The notes: generated from the sequence alone by a model not told the origin. DNA of 64,000 bases from a bacterium (GCA_018435605.1 JAHDNF010000008.1:313192-377191); one strand, 5' to 3'. Counted from the first letter of the stretch, positions 1-10,775 are shown. A program made the numbers and translations.

Positions 1-1
1 G

Positions 2-193
2 ACTACGCGAGAGCGTGTCAACCCTCAACTGATTGATTTAAGCAGGAAACGGCGAATTGCCCGAGGTAGCGGAACGTCGGTGCAGGATGTCAATAAACTG
101 CTAAAAAACTTTTTTACAATGAAGAAAATGATGAAGAAATTAGTTTCACAAACAAATACAATGCAAAGAATGGGAGGTAAATTATGGCGGTAG
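2..193 (+). CDS. ffh: Signal recognition particle protein Ffh, C-terminal end (partial)
   Basis: Only the last 63 codons are in the window; the 5' part lies upstream. The translation contains [20 protein letters not shown] followed by [20 protein letters not shown]. This is the conserved end of the Ffh M domain, the Met-rich region that binds 4.5S RNA and signal peptides during co-translational targeting to the membrane. The stop at 191-193 lies 10 bases inside rpsP, so the two genes overlap and are probably co-transcribed, as in many bacteria where ffh precedes rpsP. The frame has to be read from base 2. Confidence 0.88.
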   Translation, partial: TTRERVNPQLIDLSRKRRIARGSGTSVQDVNKLLKNFFTMKKMMKKLVSQTNTMQRMGGKLWR

Positions 194-441
194 TAATGAG
201 ATTGAAGCGAATGGGCACAAAGAAACTCACTTGTTTCCGAATTGTGGTAACGGATTCCAAACAGCCGCGCGACGGACGTTCAATTGAGGAAATCGGTTTT
301 TATGATCCTAAGAAAAAAGAAACGGTGCTGAATATCAATAAGGAACGTGCCGAACACTGGCTTAACGTCGGCGCCATACCCACTGAAACAGTAAGAAATC
401 TGCTAAAGCATGAGGGTATTGCGGTTACACGTTCCAAATGA
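184..441 (+). CDS. rpsP: 30S ribosomal protein S16
   Basis: This is an 85-residue protein with the S16 signature near the start ([18 protein letters not shown], then [19 protein letters not shown]). S16 is a primary binder in assembly of the 30S subunit. The start at 184 follows a GGGAGG ribosome-binding site at 172-177. The gene overlaps the end of ffh upstream and the trmD start by 4 bases (ATGA). In many bacteria rimM and often a KH-domain gene sit between rpsP and trmD; both are absent here. Confidence 0.97.
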   Translation: MAVVMRLKRMGTKKLTCFRIVVTDSKQPRDGRSIEEIGFYDPKKKETVLNINKERAEHWLNVGAIPTETVRNLLKHEGIAVTRSK

Positions 442-1154
442 GGATTGATATACTTTCAATTTTCACAGATTCATATTTCGCGCCGTTACAGGATAGTATC
501 CTCAAACGCGCTCAGGAACAGAATCTGATATCGATCCTGTATCATAATTTGAGAGATTATACGACTGATTTTCACAAAACAGTCGATGACAGGCCTTACG
601 GCGGAGGGCCGGGAATGGTATTCAAACCCGAACCTCTTTATAAAGCAATCAGAGATATTGCCAAAGACGGATGCACCATGATAATGCCGTCTCCGGAAGG
701 AACTGTACTCGGACAAGACACCGTTAAAAAATTGGCCGTTCAACCGCATTTATTTTTTATATGTGGACATTATGAGGGGATTGATGCTAGAATAAGCGAT
801 TTGTTCCCTATAGAAAAAATTTCTATAGGGGATTACGTAATAACGAGCGGAAGTCTCGCTACGATGATCATAATCGACGCGGTGGTTCGTCAGATACCGG
901 GAGTAGTAGGTTGCGGCGAATCGGTAGAGCAGGATTCGTTTTACAGCGGCTTGCTTGATCATCCGCATTACACACGACCTGCTGAATTTATGGGTCTTAA
1001 AGTACCGGAAGTATTGTTGTCTGGTAATCATAAAGAGATAGAGCAATGGCGTTTTGAGCAGTCACAATCGCTTACTAAATCGAAACGTCCCGACTTATGG
1101 TTGAAATATATACGTTTACAAGATGATATACAATTTAAGAACAAGGAGAAGTAA
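438..1154 (+). CDS. trmD: tRNA (guanine-37-N1)-methyltransferase TrmD
   Basis: The 238-residue protein matches the usual TrmD length. Typical motifs are [18 protein letters not shown] near the N-terminus, [19 protein letters not shown] around residues 50-70, and the SAM-binding trefoil-knot region [11 protein letters not shown]...[12 protein letters not shown] around residues 108-140. TrmD makes m1G37 next to the anticodon, preventing +1 frameshifting. It overlaps rpsP by 4 bases and is followed 2 bases later by rplS, so it is translationally coupled within the ribosomal operon. Confidence 0.97.
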   Translation: MRIDILSIFTDSYFAPLQDSILKRAQEQNLISILYHNLRDYTTDFHKTVDDRPYGGGPGMVFKPEPLYKAIRDIAKDGCTMIMPSPEGTVLGQDTVKKLAVQPHLFFICGHYEGIDARISDLFPIEKISIGDYVITSGSLATMIIIDAVVRQIPGVVGCGESVEQDSFYSGLLDHPHYTRPAEFMGLKVPEVLLSGNHKEIEQWRFEQSQSLTKSKRPDLWLKYIRLQDDIQFKNKEK

Positions 1155-1156
1155 TT

Positions 1157-1501
1157 ATGGATCTCATTAAAAAAATTGAAGGGGAACAGTTGAAAAACGA
1201 AGTTCCTGTATTCAATGTCGGTGATACTATCAAAGTATCAATGAAAATCGTCGAAGGAGACAGGGAACGAGTACAGGTGTTTCAAGGAACAGTAATAGCT
1301 CGTTGCGGAAACAATGCGAACGAAACATTTACTGTTCGGCGTGTAGTGTACGGCGAAGGTGTCGAGCGTGTTTTTTTACTTCATTCACCGCGTATTGTAG
1401 ATATTGAAGTAACACGCCGAGGTAAAGTACGCCGTGCAAAATTATACTACCTGAAGGATAAAGTCGGTAAAGGCGCTCGCGTCAAGGAAATGAAACGATA
1501 G
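1157..1501 (+). CDS. rplS: 50S ribosomal protein L19
   Basis: This 114-residue protein has the L19 hallmarks [31 protein letters not shown] and the C-terminal [21 protein letters not shown]19 sits at the 30S-50S interface. An AAGGAG ribosome-binding site overlaps the end of trmD just upstream of ATG 1157. It is in its standard place after trmD and before rnhB, and its length is normal. Confidence 0.97.
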   Translation: MDLIKKIEGEQLKNEVPVFNVGDTIKVSMKIVEGDRERVQVFQGTVIARCGNNANETFTVRRVVYGEGVERVFLLHSPRIVDIEVTRRGKVRRAKLYYLKDKVGKGARVKEMKR

Positions 1502-1505
1502 TAAA

Positions 1506-2120
1506 ATGTTCCGGTTCGAGGAATTGTATCGAAAAAAAGGAAAATTTCATATTGCGGGTATTGATGAAGCCGGACGAGGGCCTCTTGCAGGGCCGGTTGT
1601 TGCCGCGGCGGTTGTTTTGCCGGTTGTAATAGGTATTGATGGTATAAACGATTCCAAAAAATTGAGTGAAAAAGTACGTTCGGATCTATTTGAAAAATTA
1701 TTGCGGTGTCCTTCAGTTCAAATCGGAGTGGGTATTGTATCCGAGCGAATCATAGACGAAATAAATATTTTGCAGGCTACGAAACTCGCAATGAAACAGG
1801 CGATTGAAAATTTACCGCAACAGCCCGATCATCTTTTAATAGACGGGTTGTCTCTTGATGGAGTTCTAATCACTCAGACAAAAATAATTAAAGGCGACTC
1901 ATGCAGTATATCTATAGCATCGGCGTCTATCATCGCTAAAGTTATTCGTGACGCAATTATGGTCGAATACGAAAAAGAACTGCCCGGATACAATTTCGCA
2001 AAACATAAAGGATACGGTACGCAAGATCATTGCGATGCCTTATTAAAAAAAGGGGTAAGTTGTATCCACAGAAAAACCTTTGCTCCTGTGGTAAATCTCA
2101 GGGATAGGAATTTATTGTAA
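1506..2120 (+). CDS. rnhB: Ribonuclease HII
   Basis: The 204-residue protein carries the RNase HII signature IAGIDEAGRGPLAGPVVAAA at residues 17-36, which contains the catalytic Asp-Glu pair (DEAGRGPLAGP). Further conserved blocks are LIDGLSLDG, KGDSCSISIASASIIAKVIRD and FAKHKGYGTQDH. The enzyme cleaves RNA in RNA-DNA hybrids, including single misincorporated ribonucleotides. It sits 4 bases after rplS, and its stop shares one base with the start of yraN (TAATG), as in the common rplS-rnhB-yraN arrangement. Confidence 0.96.
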   Translation: MFRFEELYRKKGKFHIAGIDEAGRGPLAGPVVAAAVVLPVVIGIDGINDSKKLSEKVRSDLFEKLLRCPSVQIGVGIVSERIIDEINILQATKLAMKQAIENLPQQPDHLLIDGLSLDGVLITQTKIIKGDSCSISIASASIIAKVIRDAIMVEYEKELPGYNFAKHKGYGTQDHCDALLKKGVSCIHRKTFAPVVNLRDRNLL

Positions 2121-2500
2121 TGTCAAGATACTGTAAACAACTAGGCGGCAAAGGAGAAATGTATGCGGAATCTTTTCTTTCCCAAAATGGATACCGTATA
2201 CTGGAACGGAATTATCACACTCCTTTCGGTGAACTCGACATTATCGCTATAGATGGAGATTCTATCGTTTTCATAGAAGTTAAAACCCGTACTTCAGAGC
2301 GTTACGGCACTGCCTTACAAGCTATTACATTCGCGAAAATGAACCATATGATTAAAAGCGCTCTCTTTTTTATAGGAAAATATCGTTATGACGGTATGAA
2401 TTACCGTTTTGACGTGGTTACAGTAACAGCGAATAAAAGCAACAAACCGGATATACGTGTAATAAAAAACGCTTTTCAGATCAATCAGGAGTATTCATAG
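2120..2500 (+). CDS. YraN/UPF0102 family endonuclease-like protein
   Basis: This 126-residue protein has the UPF0102 pattern: GGKGEMYAESFLSQNGYRIL, then ERNYHTPFGELDIIAIDGD, then VFIEVKTRTSERYG. The E, the D in GELDII and the E-x-K in FIEVKTR correspond to the PD-(D/E)XK-like nuclease core of this Holliday-junction-resolvase-related fold. The cellular role of the family is not settled. Its position directly after rnhB, with a one-base overlap, is the typical context for the family. Confidence 0.93.
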   Translation: MSRYCKQLGGKGEMYAESFLSQNGYRILERNYHTPFGELDIIAIDGDSIVFIEVKTRTSERYGTALQAITFAKMNHMIKSALFFIGKYRYDGMNYRFDVVTVTANKSNKPDIRVIKNAFQINQEYS

Positions 2501-2536
2501 TAAAAACAATTACGGCGCATGGAGGTAAAAACTTGT

Positions 2537-2728
2537 ATGGATTGCAAAAAATCTTCAAATATGGACTTCTGCAATTGTACTTATGATCCCTGCCCCAGAA
2601 AAGGAATATGCTGTGAATGCCTGCAGTATCATTTAAGACAGAAACAGCTTCCGGCATGTTGTTTTCCCGATAACGTCGAAAAAACGTGGGATAGATCTTT
2701 TCGCAAATTTATAGAAACATATAGTTAG
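2537..2728 (+). CDS. Small cysteine-rich protein (DUF6485-like)
   Basis: The preferred start gives a 63-residue protein beginning MDCKKSSNMDFCNCTYDPCP. It has a dense set of cysteines (C-N-C, DPCPRKGICCECLQYH and PACCFP), then ends VEKTWDRSFRKFIE. The pattern matches, from memory, a widespread family of uncharacterised small Cys-rich proteins (DUF6485), probably metal-binding; the name needs a search. An in-frame ATG at 2519 exists, but GGAGGT (2521-2526) lies inside that extension at good spacing for ATG 2537, and family members begin with a similar M-x-C. It follows yraN and probably ends the ribosomal operon. Confidence 0.75.
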   Translation: MDCKKSSNMDFCNCTYDPCPRKGICCECLQYHLRQKQLPACCFPDNVEKTWDRSFRKFIETYS

Positions 2729-2801
2729 ATAATCTGACTATAAATATATACTATGGATTTTCAGAGCTAATTTAACGAACTATTAACTGAAAATATTGAT
2801 T

Positions 2802-4433
2802 ATGTCCACAAAAGAAACTGATTATCTTGTTATCGGAAGCGGTATAGCCGGCTTAATGTTTGCGCTCAAAGCATCTGTTCATGCAAAAGTTATGATTCTA
2901 ACCAAACGCGAAATGACCGAATCTAATTCCAATTACGCCCAAGGCGGAATCGCTTCGGTTATGAGTGATACTGATTCATTCGACGAACATATTAGAGACA
3001 CTCTGTCAGCGGGAGCAGGTTTGTGTCATAGAGATATTGTAGAGAACACAATCCGTCAGGGTCCGGAACGTATTCGCGAACTTATAAATTACGGAGTGCA
3101 GTTCACCACTCGAGAAGAAAACCGTAACGAGTTCGATCTTGGCAAAGAAGGGGGGCATTCTCACCGACGAATCATGCACGCGGGCGACATTACCGGCAAG
3201 GAAGTAAAAAAAGTCCTTATAGATGTCGTGAAACAAAACACGAATATAGAAGTTTACGAAAATCATATTGCCATCGACCTTATTACCACTAAAAAACTTG
3301 GATTGTCCGGCTCGAATATGGTGGTAGGAGCTTATGCACTAAATAACGCCACAAACGATGTTCTCACCATAAAATCAAAAGTTACCGTACTGGCAACCGG
3401 CGGCGCAGGCAAGGTATATTTATACACAACTAATCCGGATATCGCTACAGGTGACGGTATTGCAATGGCGTATCGTGCAGGGGCGATGATAAAAAACCTT
3501 GAATTTGTACAGTTTCATCCTACCTGTTTGTTCCATCCTAAGGCGAAATCATTTCTGATTTCGGAAGCAGTACGTGGCGAAGGAGCTATACTACGTTTAA
3601 AAGACGGAACGGATTTTATGAAGAAATACCATCATATGGGAAGCCTAGCGCCTCGCGACGTAGTCGCTCAGACAATCGATTTTGAATTAAAAAAACGCGG
3701 CGACGATTGTGTATTCCTTGATATAACACACAAACCAAAATCGTTTATTCAGCAAAGATTTCCGAACATTTACAACAAATGTCTTCAATACGGGATAGAC
3801 ATGAGCTCCGATTTAATGCCAGTTGTTCCTGCGGCTCATTACTTTTGCGGCGGTGTCGCCAGCGACTGGAACGGATTGACAAGCCTTGAACGATTATACG
3901 TATGCGGAGAAGTTTCCTGCACAGGATTGCATGGCGCAAACAGACTTGCCAGCAACTCACTGCTTGAGGCTCTGGTATTTGCGCACAATGCATCCGAATC
4001 ATCACAACATTACGTAGCAAATGATTATCCTGCTGATGTCCAATCCATACCGGCATGGGACAAAAGAAAAGCGGTAGACAGTGACGAAAACGTCGTTGTA
4101 AGCAACAACTGGGATGAAATACGAAGATTCATGTGGAATTATGTGGGCATAGTTCGTTCAAACAAACGCCTTGAACGCGCGAAACATCGTATCGAGTTAC
4201 TGCAAAAAGAAATCCATGAATATTACTGGGATTTTGTCGTCACAAATGATTTAATAGAGTTAAGAAACATCGCTACTGTTGCCGAACTGATCATTCGCTT
4301 TGCCCTCCACAGAAAAGAGAGTCGAGGGTTGCATTATAATCTGGATTATCCCGAACGCAACAACGAATTATGGTGTAAAGATACTGTTTATGAGAACAAG
4401 AGTTTTATAGAAGGAGAAGCGTTATGCAAATAA
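2802..4433 (+). CDS. nadB: L-aspartate oxidase
   Basis: This 543-residue FAD enzyme oxidises L-aspartate to iminoaspartate, the first step of de novo NAD synthesis with NadA (nadA is 55 kb away at 59.6 kb). The N-terminus has the dinucleotide fold YLVIGSGIAGLMFAL, followed by SNSNYAQGGIASV, the EGGHSHRRIMHAGD substrate loop, ATGGAGKVYLYTTNP, and the flavin-binding GLHGANRLASNSLLEALVFA. The C-terminal helical domain (MWNYVGIVRS...ELRN) is complete. ATG 2802 is chosen; a TTG six bases upstream is possible but poorer. The last bases overlap the next gene by 10. Confidence 0.95.
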   Translation: MSTKETDYLVIGSGIAGLMFALKASVHAKVMILTKREMTESNSNYAQGGIASVMSDTDSFDEHIRDTLSAGAGLCHRDIVENTIRQGPERIRELINYGVQFTTREENRNEFDLGKEGGHSHRRIMHAGDITGKEVKKVLIDVVKQNTNIEVYENHIAIDLITTKKLGLSGSNMVVGAYALNNATNDVLTIKSKVTVLATGGAGKVYLYTTNPDIATGDGIAMAYRAGAMIKNLEFVQFHPTCLFHPKAKSFLISEAVRGEGAILRLKDGTDFMKKYHHMGSLAPRDVVAQTIDFELKKRGDDCVFLDITHKPKSFIQQRFPNIYNKCLQYGIDMSSDLMPVVPAAHYFCGGVASDWNGLTSLERLYVCGEVSCTGLHGANRLASNSLLEALVFAHNASESSQHYVANDYPADVQSIPAWDKRKAVDSDENVVVSNNWDEIRRFMWNYVGIVRSNKRLERAKHRIELLQKEIHEYYWDFVVTNDLIELRNIATVAELIIRFALHRKESRGLHYNLDYPERNNELWCKDTVYENKSFIEGEALCK

Positions 4434-5050
4434 AACATTTTCACGTTGTATCAGTTACCATTGCATCTATGATACTGTTTACGGCGTTTTCGTTCGCACA
4501 GGAAAATATGTCTGACGAAAAAATACCTCCGGGCAAAGCACTGGAAGAATCTTACTTTTCTCATCTGGATGCTATGCCGGATGGTTTTGCAAGCGATTTT
4601 CCTCTTTATTCTACCACTGTTGTTTATGCGCAGTATTTTAAACGTCCGGATGAAAAAGAAATAACCGAAATAAAATTAAAAATAGAATCTGGTGAATTGC
4701 CTCCGGATTACAGTACAAGCAATATCAAAATATATCAATCGCTCCTTATTCAACATCGTTATACCGGCACAACACCTCAAAATATACGAAAATGGTACGA
4801 AATAAACGCCTTTAACGCCGGATACAGAGAAATCACTTATGAAGAAGGCGCTATGTTGGAAAATTTTAATATCCGCTATGAAAAAAGAGAAGATAATATA
4901 CTCAAAAGAGTGATAGTTTATATTAATCCCGAAAAAATTGATCTGATTGTATTCGAAGATACTGAAATTGAAAAACATCCCGATTATATGTCAGATCATT
5001 CGAACATTCAGTCACAAGCCGGACAAACTGCAGAACCTGAAAATAATTGA
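4424..5050 (+). CDS. Secreted hypothetical protein
   Basis: I do not recognise this 208-residue protein. Its N-terminus is a clear Sec signal peptide: a short basic/His stretch, hydrophobic VVSVTIASMILFTAFSFAQ, with likely cleavage after the Ala-Gln region near residue 25. The mature part is charged and Tyr-rich, with no obvious repeats or cysteines, and ends in a Gln/Glu/Asn-rich tail. The start overlaps nadB by 10 bases and has a GGAG site (AGAAGGAGAAGCG), so it is translated with nadB, while pyrC follows 4 bases after its stop. The placement of an exported protein between NAD and pyrimidine genes is odd. Confidence 0.8.
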   Translation: MQIKHFHVVSVTIASMILFTAFSFAQENMSDEKIPPGKALEESYFSHLDAMPDGFASDFPLYSTTVVYAQYFKRPDEKEITEIKLKIESGELPPDYSTSNIKIYQSLLIQHRYTGTTPQNIRKWYEINAFNAGYREITYEEGAMLENFNIRYEKREDNILKRVIVYINPEKIDLIVFEDTEIEKHPDYMSDHSNIQSQAGQTAEPENN

Positions 5051-5054
5051 TAAG

Positions 5055-6362
5055 ATGAAATATATACTTAAAAACGGCCTGATTGTTGATCCGAAAACAA
5101 AAACTCACGAAAAACGGAATTTATTGATCGCTGAAGGTAAAGTATACCGTACAGCGCATGAAAATCTATCCGATCACATCGTCATTGATTGCACTGATAA
5201 AATTATATCGCCGGGTTTTATTGATTTACATACGCATCTGCGCGATCCGGGGTTCGAATACAAAGAAGATATTGTCAGCGGCACTAAATCCGCGCTTGCA
5301 GGCGGTTTCACTACAATTCTCAGCATGCCTAACACTATCCCTGTAACCGATAACGTAGCTACTATAAGGTATATTGTAGAAAAAGCTCGTGACGAGGGAT
5401 ATGTGCGTATACATCCTGTTGGGGCATTAAGTATAGGTTCGCAGGGTACCGAATTGGTAGATTTTCTCGCATTACGTAAAGAAGGCGCCATAGCATTTTC
5501 CGACGACGGCCGATGGCTGGCCGATTCACGATTGATGATAGACGCGCTTACTAAATCGAAAGAACAACGCTTTCGCGTAATTCAACATTGTGAAGATCCG
5601 GGTGTATCGTGGAAAGGCGTGATAAACTCAGGTAGCGCCTCACAAAGGCTCGGGCTTAAAGGCATACCTACTGCGGCGGAACATCTGGCAGTGTATAGAG
5701 ATATCATATTATGCGAGATGACAGGGGGTAATATCCATATAGCGCACATAAGCACTGCCGAATCGGTACGTATAATAGAAAATGCAAAAAACCGAGGCGT
5801 GCAGGTAACCTGTGAAGTTACTCCGCATCATCTAGTTTTATGCGATGAAGATATAAAAGAGGATAATGCGGTATATAAAGTCAACCCGCCCCTTGCCTCA
5901 TCCGGAGACAGAGAAGCTCTTGTCGACGCCCTTAAACGCGGAGTCATAGACACTATTGCAACCGACCACGCTCCACATGCCCAGTATGAAAAAGAAACAG
6001 GTTTCGCTAAAGCTCCGTTCGGGTTGATAGGGATGGAAACCGCTTTCCCTGTGCTTTACACTAAACTGGTTGAAACTAACATCATACCGCTAGACCTTCT
6101 TATCGAAAAAATGACCGCCGCTCCGGCAGATATATTCGACATTCCCGCACGGGGAAGCCTATCCGACGGCTGTGACGCTGATATTGCGATAATTGATCTT
6201 AAACAAACATACCGCATAGACCGTGAAAATTTTTATTCTAAAAGTCAAAATACACCCTTCCATGATTGGGAAGTTCGTGGTAGAATTACCACCGTTTTTG
6301 TCGGCGGCGTTTTACGGTTTCACAATAACACATTATTTGAGGATAAAGTAGGACTACTATGA
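5055..6362 (+). CDS. pyrC: Dihydroorotase
   Basis: The 435-residue amidohydrolase is of the class I type (about 430 residues). It has the zinc motif DLHTHLRDPG near residue 56, the carboxylated-Lys-like region and ligand histidines in HIAHIST and VTPHHL, and the catalytic-Asp motif IATDHAPHAQYEK. It interconverts carbamoyl-aspartate and dihydroorotate, step 3 of UMP synthesis. ATG 5055 gives MKYILKNGLIVDP, the normal start; longer upstream readings run through the preceding gene and are rejected. It overlaps carA by 4 bases (ATGA). Aspartate carbamoyltransferase (pyrB), usually adjacent, is not in this window. Confidence 0.96.
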   Translation: MKYILKNGLIVDPKTKTHEKRNLLIAEGKVYRTAHENLSDHIVIDCTDKIISPGFIDLHTHLRDPGFEYKEDIVSGTKSALAGGFTTILSMPNTIPVTDNVATIRYIVEKARDEGYVRIHPVGALSIGSQGTELVDFLALRKEGAIAFSDDGRWLADSRLMIDALTKSKEQRFRVIQHCEDPGVSWKGVINSGSASQRLGLKGIPTAAEHLAVYRDIILCEMTGGNIHIAHISTAESVRIIENAKNRGVQVTCEVTPHHLVLCDEDIKEDNAVYKVNPPLASSGDREALVDALKRGVIDTIATDHAPHAQYEKETGFAKAPFGLIGMETAFPVLYTKLVETNIIPLDLLIEKMTAAPADIFDIPARGSLSDGCDADIAIIDLKQTYRIDRENFYSKSQNTPFHDWEVRGRITTVFVGGVLRFHNNTLFEDKVGLL

Positions 6363-7510
6363 TTAAGGCTATATTGGTACTCGAAGACGGCGCTGTATTT
6401 TGGGGTAAAGGATACAGTGAGAATGAAGAAACGATTGGAGAAATAGTGTTCAACACCGGCATGACCGGATATCAGGAAGTACTTACCGACCCTTCATATA
6501 AAGGGCAAATCGTAACCATGACGTATCCTCTTATCGGTAACTACGGTGTCACTAAGGCGGACGAAGAGTCAAAAGCCCCTATGGTAGAAGGGTTTATTGT
6601 CCGCGAATTATGCGAGCACCCTAGCAATTTCAGATCTGAGGAACCATTGCTTAACTACCTGAAACGTCATAATATTATGATTGTTTCAGAAATGGATACC
6701 CGTGCGATAACCCTTCACATCAGGGAAGGGGGCGCTATGCGCGGGATATTGTCAACATCATGTTTCGATATAGATACCCTGCTTGCCAGAGTAAAACAAT
6801 ACCCGACAACGCTCGGCAGAGATATAGTACAGGAAGTCAGTTCTACAGATATCGCCGAATGGGAAGAAGATGAAGAATCCGCAGAAACCCATCGTAAATA
6901 TGAGCCTTTGATTAAATATGCTGATAAAAAAGAATTTAAGGTTATCGCATTCGATTGCGGAATCAAAAAAAATATGTTGCGTCTGCTGGATATTATAGGC
7001 TGTTCAGTTACTGTTGTGCCTGCATCTACAAGCCTTCAGGACATCAAAGCTCTCAATCCGGACGGTATTTTTTTGTCAAACGGTCCCGGCGACCCTGAAC
7101 CTGTATCGTATGTCATTAAAACAGTCCGTGAATTGTCCGAGCAATATCCTATTTTCGGTATTTGTCTTGGTCATCAGATTATCGGGTTAGCTTGCGGCGC
7201 CAAAACATATAAAATGAAATTCGGTCATAGAGGTATAAATCATCCGGTAAAAGACCTTACTACAGGCGAAGTGGAAATCACCACGCAAAACCACGGATTT
7301 GCCATTGATATAGATTCACTGGACGCAAACGGTCTTGAATTAACACATCTAAATTTAAACGACCAGACTGTGGAAGGGTTCAAGCATAAGAATTTGCCTA
7401 TTTTTGCGGTGCAATATCATCCTGAGTCATCGGCAGGTCCTCACGATTCACGTTATTTATTCAATCGGTTTATCGAACAAATGAGAGTTTTCAAGGAAGA
7501 AAGGAAGTAG
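6359..7510 (+). CDS. carA: Carbamoyl-phosphate synthase small subunit
   Basis: This 383-residue protein is the glutamine amidotransferase subunit that supplies ammonia to CarB. It starts with the CarA N-domain ([34 protein letters not shown]). The class-I GATase domain follows: [11 protein letters not shown], the nucleophile loop [13 protein letters not shown] with its catalytic Cys, and [14 protein letters not shown] with the catalytic His and Glu. It overlaps pyrC by 4 bases and precedes carB by 5. Confidence 0.97.
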   Translation: MIKAILVLEDGAVFWGKGYSENEETIGEIVFNTGMTGYQEVLTDPSYKGQIVTMTYPLIGNYGVTKADEESKAPMVEGFIVRELCEHPSNFRSEEPLLNYLKRHNIMIVSEMDTRAITLHIREGGAMRGILSTSCFDIDTLLARVKQYPTTLGRDIVQEVSSTDIAEWEEDEESAETHRKYEPLIKYADKKEFKVIAFDCGIKKNMLRLLDIIGCSVTVVPASTSLQDIKALNPDGIFLSNGPGDPEPVSYVIKTVRELSEQYPIFGICLGHQIIGLACGAKTYKMKFGHRGINHPVKDLTTGEVEITTQNHGFAIDIDSLDANGLELTHLNLNDQTVEGFKHKNLPIFAVQYHPESSAGPHDSRYLFNRFIEQMRVFKEERK

Positions 7511-7515
7511 CATAC

Positions 7516-10500
7516 GTGCCAAAACGCGACGATATCAAGAAAATATTGATTATAGGTTCAGGTCCGATAGTAATAGGACAGGCCTGCGAATTCGACTATT
7601 CAGGCGCGCAGGCTTGTAAAGCGTTACGTGAAGAAGGATACGAAGTAGTATTGCTAAACAGCAATCCTGCGACAATTATGACCGATCCTGAATTTGCCGA
7701 GGCAACCTATATCGAACCTATTACAGCAGAAGTGGTAGAAAAAATCATCGAACGAGAACGCCCTGACGCACTGTTGCCTACACTTGGCGGCCAGACAGGT
7801 TTGAATGTCGCGGTAGAGGTTTCCGATCTTGGTATATTGGATAAATATAATGTCGAAATGATCGGGGCAACACAATCGGTAATAAAAAAAGCCGAAGACC
7901 GAGAACTGTTCAAAAACGCTATGACAAAAATCGGTTTGGAAACACCGCGCTCAGGGTTTGCGCGTTCCATTGACGAAGCGTGGGAGATATCTAAAGAAAT
8001 AGGAAGTTATCCGCTGATTATACGGCCTAGTTTTACTTTGGGCGGTTCAGGCGGAGGTATTGCGTATAATATTACCGAATTCGAATTGCTGGCGCGTAAA
8101 GGAATAGAGTACAGTCCGATAGACGAAATTTTAATTGAAGAATCGGTTATCGGCTGGAAAGAGTTCGAACTTGAGGTTATGCGCGATAAAAAAGACAATG
8201 TGGTAATCGTTTGTTCTATAGAAAACCTTGACCCGATGGGGGTACATACCGGCGACAGTATTACTGTGGCGCCGGTACAAACACTTTCAGACAAAGAATA
8301 CCAGCTTATGCGCAACGCCGCCATAGACATTATCCGCGAAATCGGAGTCGAAACAGGCGGCTCGAACGTTCAGTTCGCGGTGAATCCCAAAGATGGCAGA
8401 ATGGTAGTAGTGGAGATGAACCCGCGCGTGTCGAGAAGCTCTGCGCTGGCATCTAAGGCTACCGGATTTCCCATAGCAAAAATAGCCGCAAAATTGGCGG
8501 TAGGGTATACCCTTGATGAAATAGCCAACGATATTACCCGTAAAACGCCGGCATGTTTCGAGCCTACAATAGATTATTGCGTTACCAAAATACCTAGATG
8601 GGCATTTGAAAAATTTCCGGACGCAGACCCTGTACTTACAACGCAAATGAAATCTGTCGGTGAAGTCATGGCTATAGGCAGGACGTTCAAAGAATCCTTG
8701 CAAAAAGCGCTACGTTCGCTTGAAATCGGACGCTTCGGGTTGGGAGCCGACCGTAAAGATCCGGATTGGACTAACGATGAATTACGCCGAAAGCTCATCA
8801 TACCGAACTGCGACAGGATTTTTGCCATTCGCATTGCAATGAAACAGGGCATGTCATGTGATGAAATTTCGACTCTTACGAAAATAGATCCATGGTTTAT
8901 ATACAATATTAAAGATATTGTGGATTTTGAGAATTTTCTCATAGAAAATAAAGAAGATATCAAAAAAGATTTTTTAAAAGATGATCTTGTCCGCCGAGCA
9001 AAAAGAATGGGATTTTCCGATTTTCAAATGGCGTATATACTCGGCATCGACGAATCTGAATTCAGAAATAAACGCATCCAAGCAGGTATTACCGCCACAT
9101 TTCAACTGGTAGATACTTGTGCCGGAGAGTTTGAAGCGTACACTCCATACTATTACTCAAGTTATGAAACCGTCAATGAAGCGAAAATAAGTAACCGGAA
9201 AAAAATTATGATACTGGGCGGCGGTCCCAACCGTATAGGTCAGGGAATAGAATTCGACTATTGTTGCGTACACGCCGCTTTCGCCCTGAAAGAAGATGGT
9301 TTTGAAACCATAATGGTCAATAGCAATCCGGAAACGGTCAGTACCGATTATGACACATCTGATAAATTGTATTTCGAGCCGCTGACTATAGAAAATGTAC
9401 TTAATATTTATCGCCATGAAAAATGTGACGGCGTTATTGTACAGTTCGGAGGACAGACACCTCTAAACCTTGCTGAAAAACTGGAAAAAGAAGGCTTGAC
9501 AATTATCGGGACATCAACCGACTCCATAGATATCGCCGAAGACCGCGAACGATTCCAGCATCTAGTCAAAAAGCTCGGTTTACTTCAACCGCCAAACGGC
9601 ATAGCAAGAAGCGCAGATGAAGCAAAATCTATTGCCAGTTCAATTGGATATCCGGTACTGGTACGGCCATCGTATGTACTTGGCGGACGGGCTATGGAAA
9701 TAGTTTACGATGAGGCGTCGCTGGAGAATTACATGAAATTCGCAGTAGAAGCCTCGCCGGAAAAACCTATTCTGATAGACAAATTCCTTGAAGACGCAAT
9801 TGAAGTCGATGTTGACGCGGTAAGCGACGGCGATGACGTAGTTGTAGGCGCAATTATGGAACATATAGAAGAAGCAGGGATTCATTCGGGAGACAGCGCA
9901 TGCGTGATTCCGCCTTTTTCCCTGTCCGATGATATTATAAACAAGACTAAAGAAGCCACTATTGCTTTTGCAAAGGGACTTAAAGTCAAAGGACTCATCA
10001 ATATTCAGTATGCCATCAAAGACGATTTATTATTTGTTCTTGAGGTCAATCCTCGCGCCTCACGCACTATTCCGTTCGTAAGTAAGACAATCGGAATACC
10101 GTTAGCCAAGATAGCCGCCAGAGTAATGGCAGGAAAAACACTCAAAGAATTGGGGTTTTTAAGCTCGGTTCAGCCGGAGTATTTTTCTGTAAAAGAAGCT
10201 ATATTGCCGTTTGCTCGATTTGACGGCGTCGATATTCTCCTGGGTCCGGAAATGCGTTCTACAGGCGAGGTGATGGGAATATCTCATGATTACGGTGTGG
10301 CGTTTGCAAAAACCCAAATGGGTGCGAACAACAAACTCCCGTTATCCGGAAAGGTGTTTATAAGTGTGAAAAACAAAGATAAACGATCGATTGTGTTTAT
10401 CGCTAAAAAACTGGCTGATTTGGGATTTCATATCGTATCCACCGAAGGAACATCAAAAGTTTTACGAAATAATGGGATTGAAGTCGAACAGCTATTTAAA

Positions 10501-10764
10501 ATTCACGAAGGACGGCCTAATATATTGGATCTTATGATAAACAGGGAAATCACCTTGGTCATCAACACACCGTCCGGTAAACATACCAGAGCGGACGAAC
10601 GGAAAATCCGTTCTACTGCCGTAAGCCACAATATTCTTTGTGTGACGACAATATCAGGCGCTTACGCTATCATAAACGGTATCGAATCCATTCTTAAAAA
10701 AGGTTTGACTGTGACACCCATTCAAGAATACCATCTCATGAACACCAAAAAGACAACCAAATAG
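7516..10764 (+). CDS. carB: Carbamoyl-phosphate synthase large subunit
   Basis: This 1082-residue protein has the full two-halved architecture. The first half starts [20 protein letters not shown] with the ATP-grasp [18 protein letters not shown]. The second half starts [20 protein letters not shown] with its own ATP-grasp ([34 protein letters not shown]). A C-terminal MGS-like allosteric domain begins at about residue 945 ([20 protein letters not shown]). It makes carbamoyl phosphate from bicarbonate, ATP and ammonia. The start is GTG at 7516, with a purine-rich AAGGAAG upstream that overlaps the carA end. No arginine genes are nearby, so pyrimidine supply is the evident role here. Confidence 0.97.
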   Translation: MPKRDDIKKILIIGSGPIVIGQACEFDYSGAQACKALREEGYEVVLLNSNPATIMTDPEFAEATYIEPITAEVVEKIIERERPDALLPTLGGQTGLNVAVEVSDLGILDKYNVEMIGATQSVIKKAEDRELFKNAMTKIGLETPRSGFARSIDEAWEISKEIGSYPLIIRPSFTLGGSGGGIAYNITEFELLARKGIEYSPIDEILIEESVIGWKEFELEVMRDKKDNVVIVCSIENLDPMGVHTGDSITVAPVQTLSDKEYQLMRNAAIDIIREIGVETGGSNVQFAVNPKDGRMVVVEMNPRVSRSSALASKATGFPIAKIAAKLAVGYTLDEIANDITRKTPACFEPTIDYCVTKIPRWAFEKFPDADPVLTTQMKSVGEVMAIGRTFKESLQKALRSLEIGRFGLGADRKDPDWTNDELRRKLIIPNCDRIFAIRIAMKQGMSCDEISTLTKIDPWFIYNIKDIVDFENFLIENKEDIKKDFLKDDLVRRAKRMGFSDFQMAYILGIDESEFRNKRIQAGITATFQLVDTCAGEFEAYTPYYYSSYETVNEAKISNRKKIMILGGGPNRIGQGIEFDYCCVHAAFALKEDGFETIMVNSNPETVSTDYDTSDKLYFEPLTIENVLNIYRHEKCDGVIVQFGGQTPLNLAEKLEKEGLTIIGTSTDSIDIAEDRERFQHLVKKLGLLQPPNGIARSADEAKSIASSIGYPVLVRPSYVLGGRAMEIVYDEASLENYMKFAVEASPEKPILIDKFLEDAIEVDVDAVSDGDDVVVGAIMEHIEEAGIHSGDSACVIPPFSLSDDIINKTKEATIAFAKGLKVKGLINIQYAIKDDLLFVLEVNPRASRTIPFVSKTIGIPLAKIAARVMAGKTLKELGFLSSVQPEYFSVKEAILPFARFDGVDILLGPEMRSTGEVMGISHDYGVAFAKTQMGANNKLPLSGKVFISVKNKDKRSIVFIAKKLADLGFHIVSTEGTSKVLRNNGIEVEQLFKIHEGRPNILDLMINREITLVINTPSGKHTRADERKIRSTAVSHNILCVTTISGAYAIINGIESILKKGLTVTPIQEYHLMNTKKTTK

Positions 10765-10775
10765 AGGGTAAAATA

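Noticed and set aside
2721-2742. Hairpin ATAGTTAGA-TAA-TCTGACTAT over the stop of the Cys-rich gene, considered as a terminator
   Set aside because: The stem is AT-rich with a three-base loop and no T-run follows.
8287-8963. Long minus-strand frames opposite carB
   Set aside because: They are shadows of the carB coding frame, with no ribosome-binding sites or recognisable motifs.
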